A stretch of DNA of 64,000 nucleotides, taken from positions 1,364,001 to 1,428,000 of the forward strand of contig OZ017795.1 of the NCBI GenBank assembly GCA_963969395.1, written 5' to 3'. The notes beneath the pieces are model-generated. The model was not told where the DNA came from. It did not search any database and saw nothing but the letters and a program-made list of their open reading frames with translations. The position numbers were made by a program, and so were the translations under genes. This document shows positions 11,560-22,639 of the stretch, piece after piece (the first letter of the stretch is position 1; each line of letters opens with the position of its first letter). Source of the DNA: Pseudoscleropodium purum. Its lineage: Eukaryota > Streptophyta > Bryopsida > Hypnales > Brachytheciaceae.

Positions 11560-12758
11560 ATTAAAAACCATTATTTTTCACTAAAGTAAGTAAACGGCAT
11601 TTTATTTTTTAGAAGTCTTCAAAGTCATATATGTCCATTAGTGGAAGAGTAAAGCTTGCTAATTTTACTTCATTTCCCAACTTTAAGCAAACAGTTTGGC
11701 AATTTTACTTGATTTGAGATCTAAAGACTTATATTTATTCATTTGCTTTGAAAATCGTTCCAATGGAAAGAATAAAGTGTTTTCATGATTTTCACCATTG
11801 AAAATTTAAACGTGCAAGTGTTCATTTGGAGTTATTTGTGATTTACACTTGTTAAAAAAATTGCATTTCAACAATTGCAAGGTGGATTGTATAATGACTT
11901 GATAGCTCTTCATTTGAACTTAAGGTTTTTAGAAGTGCATTTTAGTGTACTAACACATTTTTTAATTATTCATGTCACATCCAATCCCAAAAAAATCTTA
12001 TATGCAAATTTCTAAAACATTGTTGGGAGGGATAGCATACTAAAATTAAGATAGATACATTTCTCTTGTTATAATCTTACAATTCCTATGCAACTTTATG
12101 CTCAAAATTAGTATACACTCTAATAAGAAAGCTCTTTAAACATCTAAACAATTAGATTTTGAAAAAGAAATTGCTTCATTGGAGATAACTAAAAGCTCAT
12201 GTTCTTTTTTCATAGTAAAAGTACACTTGAAAAAGCATGCGCATTTAGGGATTAAAGTGACCACTTAAGAGCTAATTGCCTTTGGGAGAAGCTAAACTCC
12301 TTGAAACAATTTTCAAATAAGTTTTTGTAGAAAGAAAAATGAAATTGGCATCTAATCCAAGTTGTTTCATATTTTTGGACTTTTGTGAAATTCACTACAA
12401 ATTTTGAAGTTGAAATGTACTGATCACTATAAGCAACCACCTCCTACAATGTACATTGTTGGTACATTGAAGAAAAAAAAATGTACCTCTTTATCATGAT
12501 CACTTTTAGAGTATAGGCACTTTTAGAATAAACTACCTTAGGAGTTTTCTTTTCAATCAAGCCCATGAGCACGTGAGTAGGAAACTTGTATAGGAGTTAG
12601 TTGTTAGCCCTAGAAGAATACAACCCCCATGACTAGGGTAGTCACCAAAATATTTTGATTATTGAATCAATAGGTACATTTTTTATTTCTTTAGTTAACA
12701 GTGAAGTCATCCACAAGACCTTTTAGGCGTACAACATCTTTACAAGGTTAAACAAGTT
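11560..12758. other. AT-rich intergenic DNA, nothing identified
   Basis: No protein-like frame and no clear repeat structure was found here. Confidence 0.55.
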
Positions 12759-13321
12759 TTAACCCTTGAAGAACCAAGTGCCCAATCAAGAAATCTCACG
12801 TAGTTAAGTATGAAGTTAATTTTGGTCGGATGTTCATTTAATTTTGATACAAGGTGTGAACACATACCCCCTTAGTGGGAATATAATTTTTTTTTCTGAT
12901 TGGGTACTTGGATCAAAAGTAATGCTACCCTAAACTTTTCAGGCAACTTGAGTAGCTTTGGACAACATTTGCAAAACTCTTCCTCTTCTACTTCTAAAAT
13001 TTGGTAGGTATATAAATTATACAATACAAGATGCAAATGTCCAAAAAAAATTAATCATATAAAGTCTAAAAGTCTCATTCTAGGTGGTGTTAAGGTCAAT
13101 TGGCCTTATCTTGTAAAGTCAAAAAAACTTTTTCTTCTACTTCAAGCATTATAATCTTTCAATTTGAGTGGTCAACATTTTTGAAATTTTCCCACACATT
13201 CCTATAGTAGTTTAGTACAATTTTGTACAATTGAAATTTGAAAAAAAAAAATTCATTGTCCTAGAAAGGATTAATTTTTCACAATTTCCATCCAAGATGT
13301 GTATGGGTCCTTTAGGGATTA
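12759..13321 (+). mobile_element. TTAACCC-family element, internally deleted copy c
   Basis: The left end reads TTAACCCTTGAAGAACC and the right end GGGTCCTTTAGGGATTAA. The internal phrase GTGGTCAACATTTTTGAAAT followed by TTCCCACACAT matches the copy at 42048-42970 (near 42810) in the same orientation. At 563 bp it is shorter than the copies of about 900 bp. Confidence 0.6.
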
Positions 13322-13419
13322 ATGGATAATTTGAGTTGGGCGCATCATCACCACACAATGCAATTTCTTAATTGGATTTTAGATCACTAGAAGGAGCTTG
13401 AGTTTTTTGGGATTTTTGC

Positions 13420-13587
13420 GTGTCTAAGTTGACGAATTTTCTAGACATTTAATGTTTCAAGCTATGTTTTTATGTGAACAATTACGTCCACTGTCACATC
13501 TTCATGTTACAGCGAATGTAATTGTTGACATAAAAATAAGGCTTGTTATATTAAATGTTTAGAAAAATTCGTCAACTCAGACACAAG
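13420..13587. repeat. Fold-back element: 66-70 bp inverted arms, about 32-bp loop
   Basis: The left arm (13420-13485) and right arm (13518-13587) are near-perfect reverse complements. The shared core is AGTTGACGAATTTT, then CATTTAAT, then TTTTTATGT.AACAATTAC. An RNA copy would fold into a long hairpin. It is most simply a fold-back MITE. I see no clear target duplication. Confidence 0.8.
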
Positions 13588-15691
13588 TTTTTTCTAGTAG
13601 ATGTTAGCAATGAAGGTTCTATGGACTTTGTTTAAGAGTGGTATTATAGTGTTATTAAATAGATAGTGAGAGGATAGATGAAAAATGTGTGAATTTTATT
13701 CTTTAGTAATAGGCGTAAAAAATTTATATGTGCACTCAATTATTTGGGCTAAAAAGTAAGACAGAGGCTACTAAAACGTATGGAGATAGTTTGCAATCTT
13801 GATAGCAATATATATGGCATAAATAGAGAATTCATTTGTTCATATAGACAAGACAACTCAAACATGGGATATTTGTATGATGTTGAAGGTTATTCAAATC
13901 TAGAAATGAAACTATTGCTCTACTTCTAATTTGCAACACATAGTTTCATTTTTGGAATTTCAGAAGTTCCATCTACTTAAGCATAATTTTGCATACATTT
14001 AAACTATTTTCATATATAGATGTACTTTTTTTAATTATTTGAATAGTTTTTCATCTATCTTAATTTGTGGAATCTTTTGGGAAGTGTACTTTGAAGCAAT
14101 CAAAAAGTATGGTTTTTGAATACATTCAACAATTACATTTAACAATTTTTTATGTCAAAATAAAGTTTGATGTAAGATTGGCTAGTATTTTTCAAGGGTT
14201 AGTGAATCTCCCATTTTTGGACCCTTTTCATTATCTTAGAGGAAATAAATTGAGTACCACTAATTATAGTTTATGTTCTTGATTACATATGTTTCATATG
14301 ACATATTATGGATACATGACCACAAATAATGAGTGCATATCATTTGAAAGTTCCATTGTATTATGCTTAATGAAATCATGCCTAAAATGTTTTGAATTTG
14401 CATTTGAATAGGGTTAATATTAATGAGTTGTTTTGGTTTTGGTTAAGTCTTCTTGGAAGCCAAATCAAGATTTTTTATTATCTTATAAGGCAATTTTAAT
14501 GATGCATTTTAAGACCCTAAAAATCCTAAGAATTTTCAAAGTGCTAAATATAAGTGTATTTAGTATTAACCCTATTAAGGCTCACATTAACCCTAGAACA
14601 ATCTAATCCATTGTTGGAATGCAAAGACATGAGAGAAGTCAATGAATTTGCAAGACCAATTTTGGCTAATTGTTGCAATTGTTGACAAAAGTAACCATGA
14701 GATCTTCACAATTGGGAATCAGATTGTTGTGCTATTGGGTTAGATTTTGCAAAATTATAATTCTTATCAAGATCAAGAGCTTTGACCAATGAGAAGTGCA
14801 CATTGACTTTGTCAAGCAAGTGGTCATTGCTACAGAAAGCATGTCCTTGTAGGCATGGAATGGTAGGAAAAATCAAGAAAAATGCATAGTGAGAAGAGCC
14901 GAATGTACTATTCGCAAGAGTATATGTCACCAATATTTCACAATGCCTTACTTCCGTATGTAAACTTTGCAATGTGGAGGACTTATAGGAGAGACAAAAG
15001 TTTTGTGTTTTGGGAAGCCAAAGTACTTCCCATATAACGAGCTCAGTCCACAATTCAAGAAGGACTTGACAACCTGTCCGTTTCCACATTTGGCATATTT
15101 TAATGGCAAAAAAATAAAGAGAATGATAATGACCTTCATTTTGAAATTAATATGTTAAGCTTTTTACTACCAATTTTTTTCTTCAAAAATAAATGAGCAA
15201 GTTGTTCAATTGAAGACTCTGAGTGAATTATGAAGTGATCTTGGTTGTTCGTTCTCTAGAAATCGCCTCCCCGGAGTGCATTGTAAACAATCAACAACCA
15301 TTTCATTCCTAAACAACTGAATATTCCAACCATTATATCATTTCTTGTCATCATAAAATTCAATTGTCATGCCTTTTCGCCATGTGTTATTATACAACTC
15401 CGAATATTGATTGCGTCCATCCTCCCAGTGCTTTGAAATTGCATCCATTTAACATTTCCTAAGATGTTCCCATAAATTTAAAAAAAAAAAAACTTGCACA
15501 CTAATAACAATGCTCGAAGGAGGTTACCGGTGTCCTGTTGTAGATTTGTATATTAGGTAAAAACATATTATAATATGTTATATTGAGTAGCTTCAAGGTG
15601 ACGCCGCTCTGACATCTATTTAAGAGAGTAGTTTGCTTTAGAACTTCATTACATTCGAGTAGTAGATTTTGTTTTCTACTTTAGAGTTAGA
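13588..15691. other. Intergenic DNA, no gene supported
   Basis: This stretch is AT-rich with a slightly more balanced part at 14700-15160. Frames of 60-127 codons on both strands there (for example 14706-15089 on the minus strand) lack recognisable domains. A TATA-like word (TATTTAAG) at about 15619 lies upstream of the broken frame at 15692. Confidence 0.45.
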
Positions 15692-16150
15692 ATGTCGAAC
15701 TGGAGGGTTTTTTCTGAGTCTCAAGATGAAGAGCTTCAACCAGAGGCTGAATTCGAGCTTTCATTGTCACAGCTACCAGATCAACCCCTTTTGGAACGGG
15801 ATCTTGCATTGCCACTTAGGCATCCTCAAGATGAAGCTGGGCCTTCTAGACCGCCGAAGCAACCTCGCGTGGAGCGGTGATGGCACGGTAATCTTGATAC
15901 CAATGCTCGTGTTTTGGTAATCTTGCTCCAAGTTGGGTGTGTTGAGCCAGGTACTCAAGAAGTGACTTTTGAAGCGAGTTATGAGGGCAAAAACATCGAT
16001 CATTATTATTGTATGGTTCTGCCGGTGGAGGGTAGTCGTAGCCACCAACGTTGATTGGAAGGTCCAGTCAACCCATTGATGAAGTCCGAGCGTACAAATT
16101 ACGTTGCTGCCACCATCAAACGTATTCTCAACTTTCTGCAGATGAAGTGA
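15692..16150 (+). pseudogene. Broken open frame of unknown origin
   Basis: Beginning with ATG at 15692, the frame codes about 62 residues (MSNWRVFSESQDEELQPEAE...), meets a TGA at 15878, and then stays protein-like in the same frame (for example GCVEPGTQEVTFEASYEGKN, then YYCMVLPVEG). It meets another TGA at about 16051 and ends at a TGA near 16148. Codon content resembles coding DNA more than the AT-rich surroundings. I do not recognise the protein. It may be the remnant of a transposon gene, given the repeat arrays that follow. Confidence 0.35.
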
Positions 16151-16582
16151 AGCTGTGATTGGAACTCTAGTTTTTTATCTCTAGTAAACATTTATTAAAT
16201 GTTAGTGACTAATTTTATACTTTGAGTATTTTATTAAAATCACAGTGTGTGATTATAAACGTATAATGAAAAGTTAGTGATAAAAAGTTAATTATGGTTT
16301 TAGAGTAAAGGGAGAGTGTGAATGGGGATTTAGTTTGGCATCTTAGGTGGGGTCTTGGTAGGGGCATGGGTTAATGTGCCCCACCCCTCACTTGAGATAG
16401 GGAGGAAAAGAGGGAAAAGATGCTTAGTTAGTGTGTGGAAGAGGAGAGAAGGGTGTGTGTAGGAGGATAGAAAAACTTGAGTGTGGAAGAAAATCTGAAA
16501 CTTCGAGGAGTGATATCTCTCATTGTATAAGGCCTTTGGTAATGAAATTTGATGAGATTGTTCCTTGTGAAATTGCCTTTTC
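16151..16582. other. Intergenic DNA between the broken ORF and the repeat array
   Basis: No gene is visible. The sequence is purine-rich on the plus strand and contains no clear motif. Confidence 0.4.
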
Positions 16583-17345
16583 AAAATGAGTTTGAAAGTT
16601 TGATTTGGAGTTAGGATGAAAAAATTATGAGCGTTTGAATTCGAGGAGTTTTAGTGCCTTTCATGAAGAAAGGCTGAGACTTTGTCAAGCCATAGCTGAC
16701 GTTCAGTCCATCAATTTGCAAAGGGAATTTGGAAGCGTGTTCATCTTAATCTTAGCTTTCCAAAGAGTCATTAAAATTAAGATTTGGAGTTTGGAGGAAG
16801 AAGTTATGGAGGTGTGATGACTTGGAGGTTGGCTGCCACTTGTGAAGAGTAAGGCCGAAACTTTGGAGGGTCATAACCTTCGGTCAGTATAAGGATTTCT
16901 TTTGAAAATTTTAGGAGTGTTAGTTTGTTTATTTATCTCTCTAAATAGCTATCACACGAGCTATTTGGAGTTTTATTGAAGAAATTATAGAGTGTAGAAG
17001 TGTAGAGGTTGAGTGGATTCTCAAAATAGGAGACCGAGACTTTGTTGGGCTGTAACTTATGGACAAAGTTTTAGTTCTTAGTGAAATTTTCACATGTTGT
17101 AGCCGGACGTGATAGCTTTCCAAATTGCTATCACACTTGTGTTCAGAGTTTGTAAATCAAAAGTTATAAGAAGTTTGAAGAGGTGGTGGTTGGTTGGCAA
17201 GGAGGAGAAGAGCCGCCACTTTGTTTGCCTATAACTTTTGGACAGTAGTTTAGAATAAAGTGAAATTTGGAGAGGTGTTAGGTTACTGTGTTAGCTTTCC
17301 AAAATGCTATTGCACTTAGCATTTGGAGTTGTGAGACATCTGTGG
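16583..17345 (+). repeat. Degenerate tandem array, about four units of roughly 180-200 bp
   Basis: A set of phrases recurs in fixed order. First comes GAGACTTTG (or GAAACTTTG), then CATAACTT, then GTGAAATTT, then TAGCTTTCCAAA, then GCTATCACACTT, then TTTGGAGTTT and GAAGAAATTATGGAG. The TAGCTTTCCAAA word appears at about 16755, 17111 and 17299, with a diverged version near 16937. The array could be part of a larger transposon that includes the broken frame at 15692. Confidence 0.6.
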
Positions 17346-18060
17346 CACTAGATAAAAAGTCGCAGCTACTTTAGGGTACGACTTTGAAGATTTTTCATTG
17401 TTTTTATCAAAACATGAAGACTTGAAGATTGAAGACTTGAAGATTGAAGACTTGAAGATTGAAGACTTGAAGAGGAATGTTTTGGGTTTTTTTTATATGT
17501 ATGTGTGGGATGTGGCTTTGTTATTCCTAGCCTGATTTGGAGGCTCGTTGTCTTTTATTTCCTTTTGCTTTGTAACCCTGGTTGCGGGCGGTCTGGGTAA
17601 AACCAAGACTCAACCCCATTTATTGTCGTGGTGACGAAGTGGGGTTAATGGCCCACATGGTCGAGACTTGCTTGTTCTCACGGTTTGGAGTTTTGGCCAG
17701 CAAACCGTGAATTTGAAGTTTAGGATCCCATCATTCGGACGGTAGCTCGTATCTATTGTCCCGTTTTACCCGTCCCATATCCCATGGTTTCTTATCCCTT
17801 CCTTGACCCTTATACCTATCTAAAGCCTACACAGGATAGGCCAACGGGCACTGTTTGAAGACTGAAGATTGAAGATTGAAGAAGACACTCAGTATACAAC
17901 AAACAGTAGCAGCCAAACACCCCGTGTGTTCCTAAAGCGCGCTCCTCTCTACCCGACACCGAGCTATAATTTTTTGGCCCAGATAGAGCCAATTGAGTAC
18001 AAACTTTCTACTAGGCAGTCCCATTTTCCTCCCAAAAGCTAAAATCATGGACTTCATATT
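17346..18060 (+). repeat. 15-bp tandem repeat and flanking transposon-like DNA
   Basis: GAAGACTTGAAGATT is repeated four times from 17416 to 17475, the last copy imperfect. Related GAAGATTGAAGATT words return at about 17858-17885. Between them lies GC-balanced sequence, for example TTGCGGGCGGTCTGGG at about 17581, that differs from the surrounding AT-rich DNA and contains no coding frame that I recognise. Confidence 0.6.
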
Positions 18061-18750
18061 TTTGGTTCTCTCTTCTACGAGTACTTCTCAACCCACTGTG
18101 AACATAAATGAACAAAGAAACCAACTCCAATATTCCAAAAAAAATGATGGATGAAAATTTGCTTCTCTTTGTCCGCTATGATTCTCGGTTTTTGTTCATC
18201 ATCCATTTTTTGGATGTCGGAGAGCTCCAGGAATAATTCTAAAGCAATGGTGGATGATAAGCCTATAACCATAGTGTAGATATCTTTTTAGTTCAACTAA
18301 AAAATTCACATATTTTTCTTTTGACCTCCTATAAAAAAAATGTAATTAATAATCAATAGAATACATCTTGCAATTAATTAAAACATTGAGGTACAAAATA
18401 AAAGATACAAAAGTTGGAATTTGGCAGTGAATTCATTCAACTTTGAAAGTTACATGAGAAGCAAAGTGAATTATATCCCATTAGAATAATTACAACCTTG
18501 CAAGTACAAATGAACATTCAATTTCAAAACCCTCCTAAGATATCATATTTCATTTGTGATCCAGAAAGAGGAGGATTAATCCAAAAAAACAAGAAAATTG
18601 CACAATTGCTAGTAGAAAATGCAATCATTTAGTTTGATTCTTCTTGATATGATGAACCTTCTTCCTAAGATCAATCTACATAGATTCTTAATATGTTCTC
18701 AGTATAAAGTAACTAAGCCTAAATGCATCCCAAAAATTGATCCATCATGG
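18061..18750. other. AT-rich intergenic DNA, nothing identified
   Basis: No protein-like frame. A minus-strand frame at 18075-18272 has no recognisable content. Confidence 0.5.
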
Positions 18751-19200
18751 TTCCAATTATTATATTGAAAAAAAATCATAGTATCTTATTAATAGTCAAA
18801 AGGAAATTTTAGATTCTCTTAGAATGCATTTTTGAACACTATATGAATGAAATATGAATTTTCAAAATACTAGAAACAAGTAAACCCAAATGCAACGTTA
18901 AACTCTCATGAGTAAAGGATGTACATTTAGGCAAGAATTTGTAGGAGTCAATTTGAGAAAGGACCACAAATTAGGTATTGTTACCTTCACGTTTAGCTTA
19001 GGTACAATATAAATCATCACTTTCACCATGTAAGGATGGATTGGTCACTATCAAAATCATCTTTTGGGTACAATGTAGATCATCTACTTTAATAAAAACC
19101 AATAGCCGTCAATGGAGGTCAAACTATTGTACAAAACTCCAAGGATGAACATTTGCATTTCTATCCCAATTAGAGGGATTCTCCATCATCCATTGGATAT
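18751..19200 (+). repeat. Dispersed repeat, single-unit relative of 28860-29330
   Basis: The order of phrases matches 28860-29330: an ATTATTATATT block, TTTTAGATTCTCTTAGAATGCATTTTT, a CTATATGAAT block, ACTCTCATGAGTA and ACATTTAGGCAAGAATTTGTAG. Here the segment that is amplified to four tandem units at 28940 is present once. A reverse-oriented relative lies at about 36800-37060. Confidence 0.55.
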
Positions 19201-20323
19201 TTATTGTCTCTTCTTCTAGGGTTCAGGGTACAAGGGCACCACGACCAAAAAGTGGTCAATAGATTACTTTCTAGATCACTACTTTCTGCATCACTATAGA
19301 AATGAAGAATACACCTATTGGTCCAAAAATCAGACCAAATATCATGGTCTCAACGTCTCTTGGTCTCGTCCATTCAGGGTTAAAAAGTCAGTGTTGAGGT
19401 TGGTAAGTGTCCATGTGACGACTAGAGTTCCTTTTCATTTGGCAAGAGAAACCAATAAAAACCAGAGCAGTTTCATATTGAGACCCTTCTCAATGCAGTA
19501 AATATGTTAGTCCAACAGACACTGTAGCGAATTCCAAGGTTTGTCACGGTAGCCCTGGTTTGATAGACAGAGTTACCGTGATTCTTTACCCGTCCTCGGA
19601 ACAGATAGTGTGCCAGAGGCAGACTCTCAAGTAATAGGACAAAACAATTTATTATACAAGACCTTCAACTGCTGTAGTAATAGTCAGAAGAAGCAAAACA
19701 TATACGTACATACCTCCGTCACTGCTAGTGCTCTGATTCTTGTTTAGAGCACTGGGACAACTCAGTACACTATCTCATACAGAAGGATTGTAAAGCTTCG
19801 TAGACAAAAATGAAGTGACATTGCAATCACAGATCTACATATAAAAGATTTTGAGTCTCCAAGGAAGGACTTCTATCGGGCACAAAAAGTGGAATCCAGT
19901 CACTTCTCCTTGGATGGAATCTCCGTGCCTAGATACAAATGATGAGATGGTAGCAGAACAGGTTCCAGTGGTGCTGCAATCGAACATCCCCTGAGATGCA
20001 CTGCCTTAAAAAATGTTGATGCTGCAGGAATCAGTAACCCGGAGATTACTACTTTCATCCTCCTTCAGCATACTGCAAAATCCTTTGAAGTGGACAGCAA
20101 GAAACCTCCAATGAATGCACTGGTCTGCAAGTGCAGAAACAATCATGCAAGAAATGGCGCTCTAATAATGGCGCATGTTGATGAAACGTAAGGCACGATC
20201 ATCACCATGGGAGAGCAAAAGCTCCAGGCTCCGACGCTGAAATCCAAAGTGCATGTGAGCCTGCTCGTGTGCGCATTGCAGCAAATCTGCTATGTATAAA
20301 AATAGGGGACGACGTGCGCCTCG
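19201..20323. other. Probable 3' region of the cysteine-rich gene and intergenic DNA
   Basis: GC content rises from about 19400 towards the stop of the minus-strand gene at 20324, so part of this stretch is probably its 3' UTR. A short inverted repeat (TCACGGTA ... TACCGTGA) spans about 19546-19582. No other gene is supported. Confidence 0.4.
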
Positions 20324-20995
20324 CTAGTGCTCAACACGATCAGGAGCGTCAGCGCCGAAGTACTCCTGCCACACACGAGGATCAGCGAAACCTGAAGACG
20401 GTGCCCAAGAGACATCACCCATAGATTCTCGGCATGAAAGAGAGGGTGTGAAGGGGGTTGTAGGACAAACGTCGTCCTCATTAACTTCGTTGCACTTCTG
20501 CTTCTTACGAAACTTCGATTTCGCTTTCCTGAAGTTTCGGATGACAACGACAGAAGGCAGCTTGATGCAAGCAAGCGCTAAAAGATGTAGAAGAGAGAGG
20601 GGGCAGCAACACACGGCTGTACAATCAGCTGCTGCTCCAGCCATACACTTGCACATTCCTGTTTTTTTAGTGGGGAAGCTCTTGGTTTCCCATTCTTCAC
20701 CACTCCATTGTCCCTGCTGCCAACGGTCGCCCTCGCGTCTGCAGGAACAGTCAAATCCTGCGACGTTCCCTTTAAGTTTGTTGGGAGACTTAGCAGGCTT
20801 CGCAGAACCTTGCGATGTCAAGCTTTTCGGCCGACTACCAGGAGTTTCTGCAATCAGATGCTTCTTGGAGTCGCTATGTTGCACTGACCGGTGCCTCACA
20901 TGCGTCCTGGTCTGGTCCGTTTCTGGAGTGCTAAACGAATGTAAAGATTGCCCGGCCATCCCTTGATTCTGGAAAGATTCCTGCACATGATTCAT
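20324..20995 (-). CDS. Plant-specific Cys-rich protein with a CCC-hydrophobic motif, function unknown
   Basis: The frame encodes 223 residues from the ATG at 20995. A second in-frame ATG at 20959 gives 211 residues and is also plausible. The N-terminal half is polar and basic. At about residues 115-147 lies CKCMAGAAADCTAVCCCPLS followed by LLHLLALACIKLP, then a basic stretch RKAKSKFRKKQK. The C-terminus has WQEYFG. I recall plant proteins with an ADCAAVCCCPC motif running into a hydrophobic segment and a basic patch, and this looks like that uncharacterised family. The cysteines before a hydrophobic helix could be lipidated or anchor it at a membrane; that is inference. Confidence 0.65.
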   Translation of the reverse strand: MNHVQESFQNQGMAGQSLHSFSTPETDQTRTHVRHRSVQHSDSKKHLIAETPGSRPKSLTSQGSAKPAKSPNKLKGNVAGFDCSCRREGDRWQQGQWSGEEWETKSFPTKKTGMCKCMAGAAADCTAVCCCPLSLLHLLALACIKLPSVVVIRNFRKAKSKFRKKQKCNEVNEDDVCPTTPFTPSLSCRESMGDVSWAPSSGFADPRVWQEYFGADAPDRVEH

Positions 20996-21979
20996 AAGCG
21001 CTGCCAACAATAAGCGCCACCTCTGCGCAATCTATTTCAACACTATTTGCACTCTGCATGAGAGAGCACTTGACGGAATTGACCATAACATTCGCAGTGG
21101 TACCAGGGAGAGAAACAACTGCCAAGTTTCAGAGAATTTCGTACAAACACGGTTACATGTTCTGCTTAACCCCTATGGAACACATGCATGATAATAATGC
21201 AGGTGATGGCAATTGTCGCAAATCTGCGACTTGTGAGCGAAGCAAACTATATTTTACTTTGAACCTGCGGACCTTTGTTACATCATTTTCTGCATACTTT
21301 GAAAACGTATGGTCAAACAGTTCTGAAAATGCATGAGATATGTTTGTAAAATCCTTGACTTCGCAGGGCTCCAATAATACGAAACCGTCAACTAAGCAAC
21401 ACCACTGCCGGTAGTTCTCTGGATTGACTTTTCATCGAAATCGCAAAAAATTACTGACTCCATCAAAGCAATGCTGTAGAGCAATACACTGGCAAATACA
21501 TGCAACAGTCCGGCACAATCGGGCTAGTCCAACCCTAAACAACAAGGACCACGCCAAAGTGTCAAGCCCACCTGAAAACTGTTTCGTGACAACTACTAAG
21601 GACCTAACGAGAACTGTTCTAGGCCAGAACCACGATTTACCAAGGGTGATATCATGGCAAGGTGCTTTCTACACCCTCAATTCCATGGTAGGAACAGTCG
21701 TCATTTCTTCGGAGAGAAGACATTCTATTTTATATTCTAGGGGACATGCAAACCGCTAAAAAGGAAAGGCCCTTGTCCAAGAGTGAGGAAGTATCGATTA
21801 ACAAACACGCTTACCAAATAATAAAAAACTGGGACCTCGGTCGTGTCAAGAAGGGAGCAAAGAGGAATGAAAAAAGCTATGCTTCTGCCTTTCACTCGAA
21901 TTCAAACTGAGGCTCACATCATTGACGCCAAGTATTATAGCAACACCCATGCTAGACGCAAGCAAATACCAGAACCTAC
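20996..21979 (-). other. Upstream region or intron of the Cys-rich gene; possible second exon
   Basis: On the minus strand, an AG acceptor at 21405 is followed by a frame reading TGG TGT TGC TTA in phase, about 55-60 codons long (WCCLVDGFVLLEPCEVKDFT..., towards 21240). It could be an exon, but I recognise no family and cannot prove splicing. The remainder looks like intron or leader. Confidence 0.25.
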
Positions 21980-22093
21980 CTCTGTCCAATCCGGTCCAGG
22001 AGGAACCTCCGATGACAATACCCTCGAGATAGCCTTCACCTCCAGAAACGGATCCTCGCCACTTGACGACACCGATCCCACGGCCATGGTCAT
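21980..22093 (-). CDS. Candidate 5' coding exon (38 codons), unproven
   Basis: Minus-strand ATG at 22093 opens a GC-balanced frame (MTMAVGSVSSSGEDPFLEVK...) that ends in GPDWTE exactly at a good donor, GAG|GTAGGT. This would put a gene start about 420 bp from the heat-shock element at 22513. It could be the first exon of the Cys-rich gene or of an otherwise unseen transcript. An overlapping plus-strand frame exists, so coding status is uncertain. Confidence 0.25.
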
Positions 22094-22512
22094 CAATCAC
22101 GCAAGCTCTTCCTTAATCCCCTCGGAAATAACTCCCACACCGATCATTACAACATCCACACCAAATTCAAACAGAAAAGAATAGCTCAAAATACTCTCCA
22201 CAGACAATACCTACGCCAAACAAAAAAAAGCAATCCTCCAAGCTCCCCCAACACCCCGCAACAAACCAAAACCACAACTCCACAACCCTCCCGAATCAAT
22301 CTATCACAAATATATACTCCGCAACAACCAACTCTATTCAAAATAAACAAAACAAGAATCGCACGCCGTCACCCGCCCGCCCGTCCGCACAATCACCGCG
22401 TCGAGACACGACCGATGGCACCGACGCTGCGGCAGGAGCCCCTGGAGAAAGAAGGAATAAAAGGCATCAATCGGCAGCGGCCGCAACAGTAGACACACTC
22501 AAGAAACGTTTG

Positions 22513-22529
22513 GAATGTTCGGAATGTTC
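22513..22529. promoter_or_regulatory. Perfect heat-shock element
   Basis: The stretch GGAATGTTCGGAATGTTCC contains four alternating nGAAn/nTTCn pentamers with no mismatch, which is the known binding pattern for trimeric heat-shock factors. It sits in a GC-rich area between a possible minus-strand gene start (22093) and a GC island to the right, so it could serve either side. Confidence 0.6.
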
Positions 22530-22639
22530 CGGTGAAAGCCGCTCTCTCCCACTCAGCCTACGAGAACTGGTGGTTCTCACAACAACTCCGCCTCGCCATA
22601 GCCGTGGCTACTGACGCTTTATGCAGGGGAACATACGAA

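Noticed and set aside
14706..15158. Opposed frames of 63-127 codons
   Set aside because: They overlap on both strands, have no recognised domain and no coding-like neighbours.
19546..19582. Small inverted repeat TCACGGTA ... TACCGTGA
   Set aside because: Eight paired bases with a 20-base loop are too short to claim a terminator or element in a plant genome.
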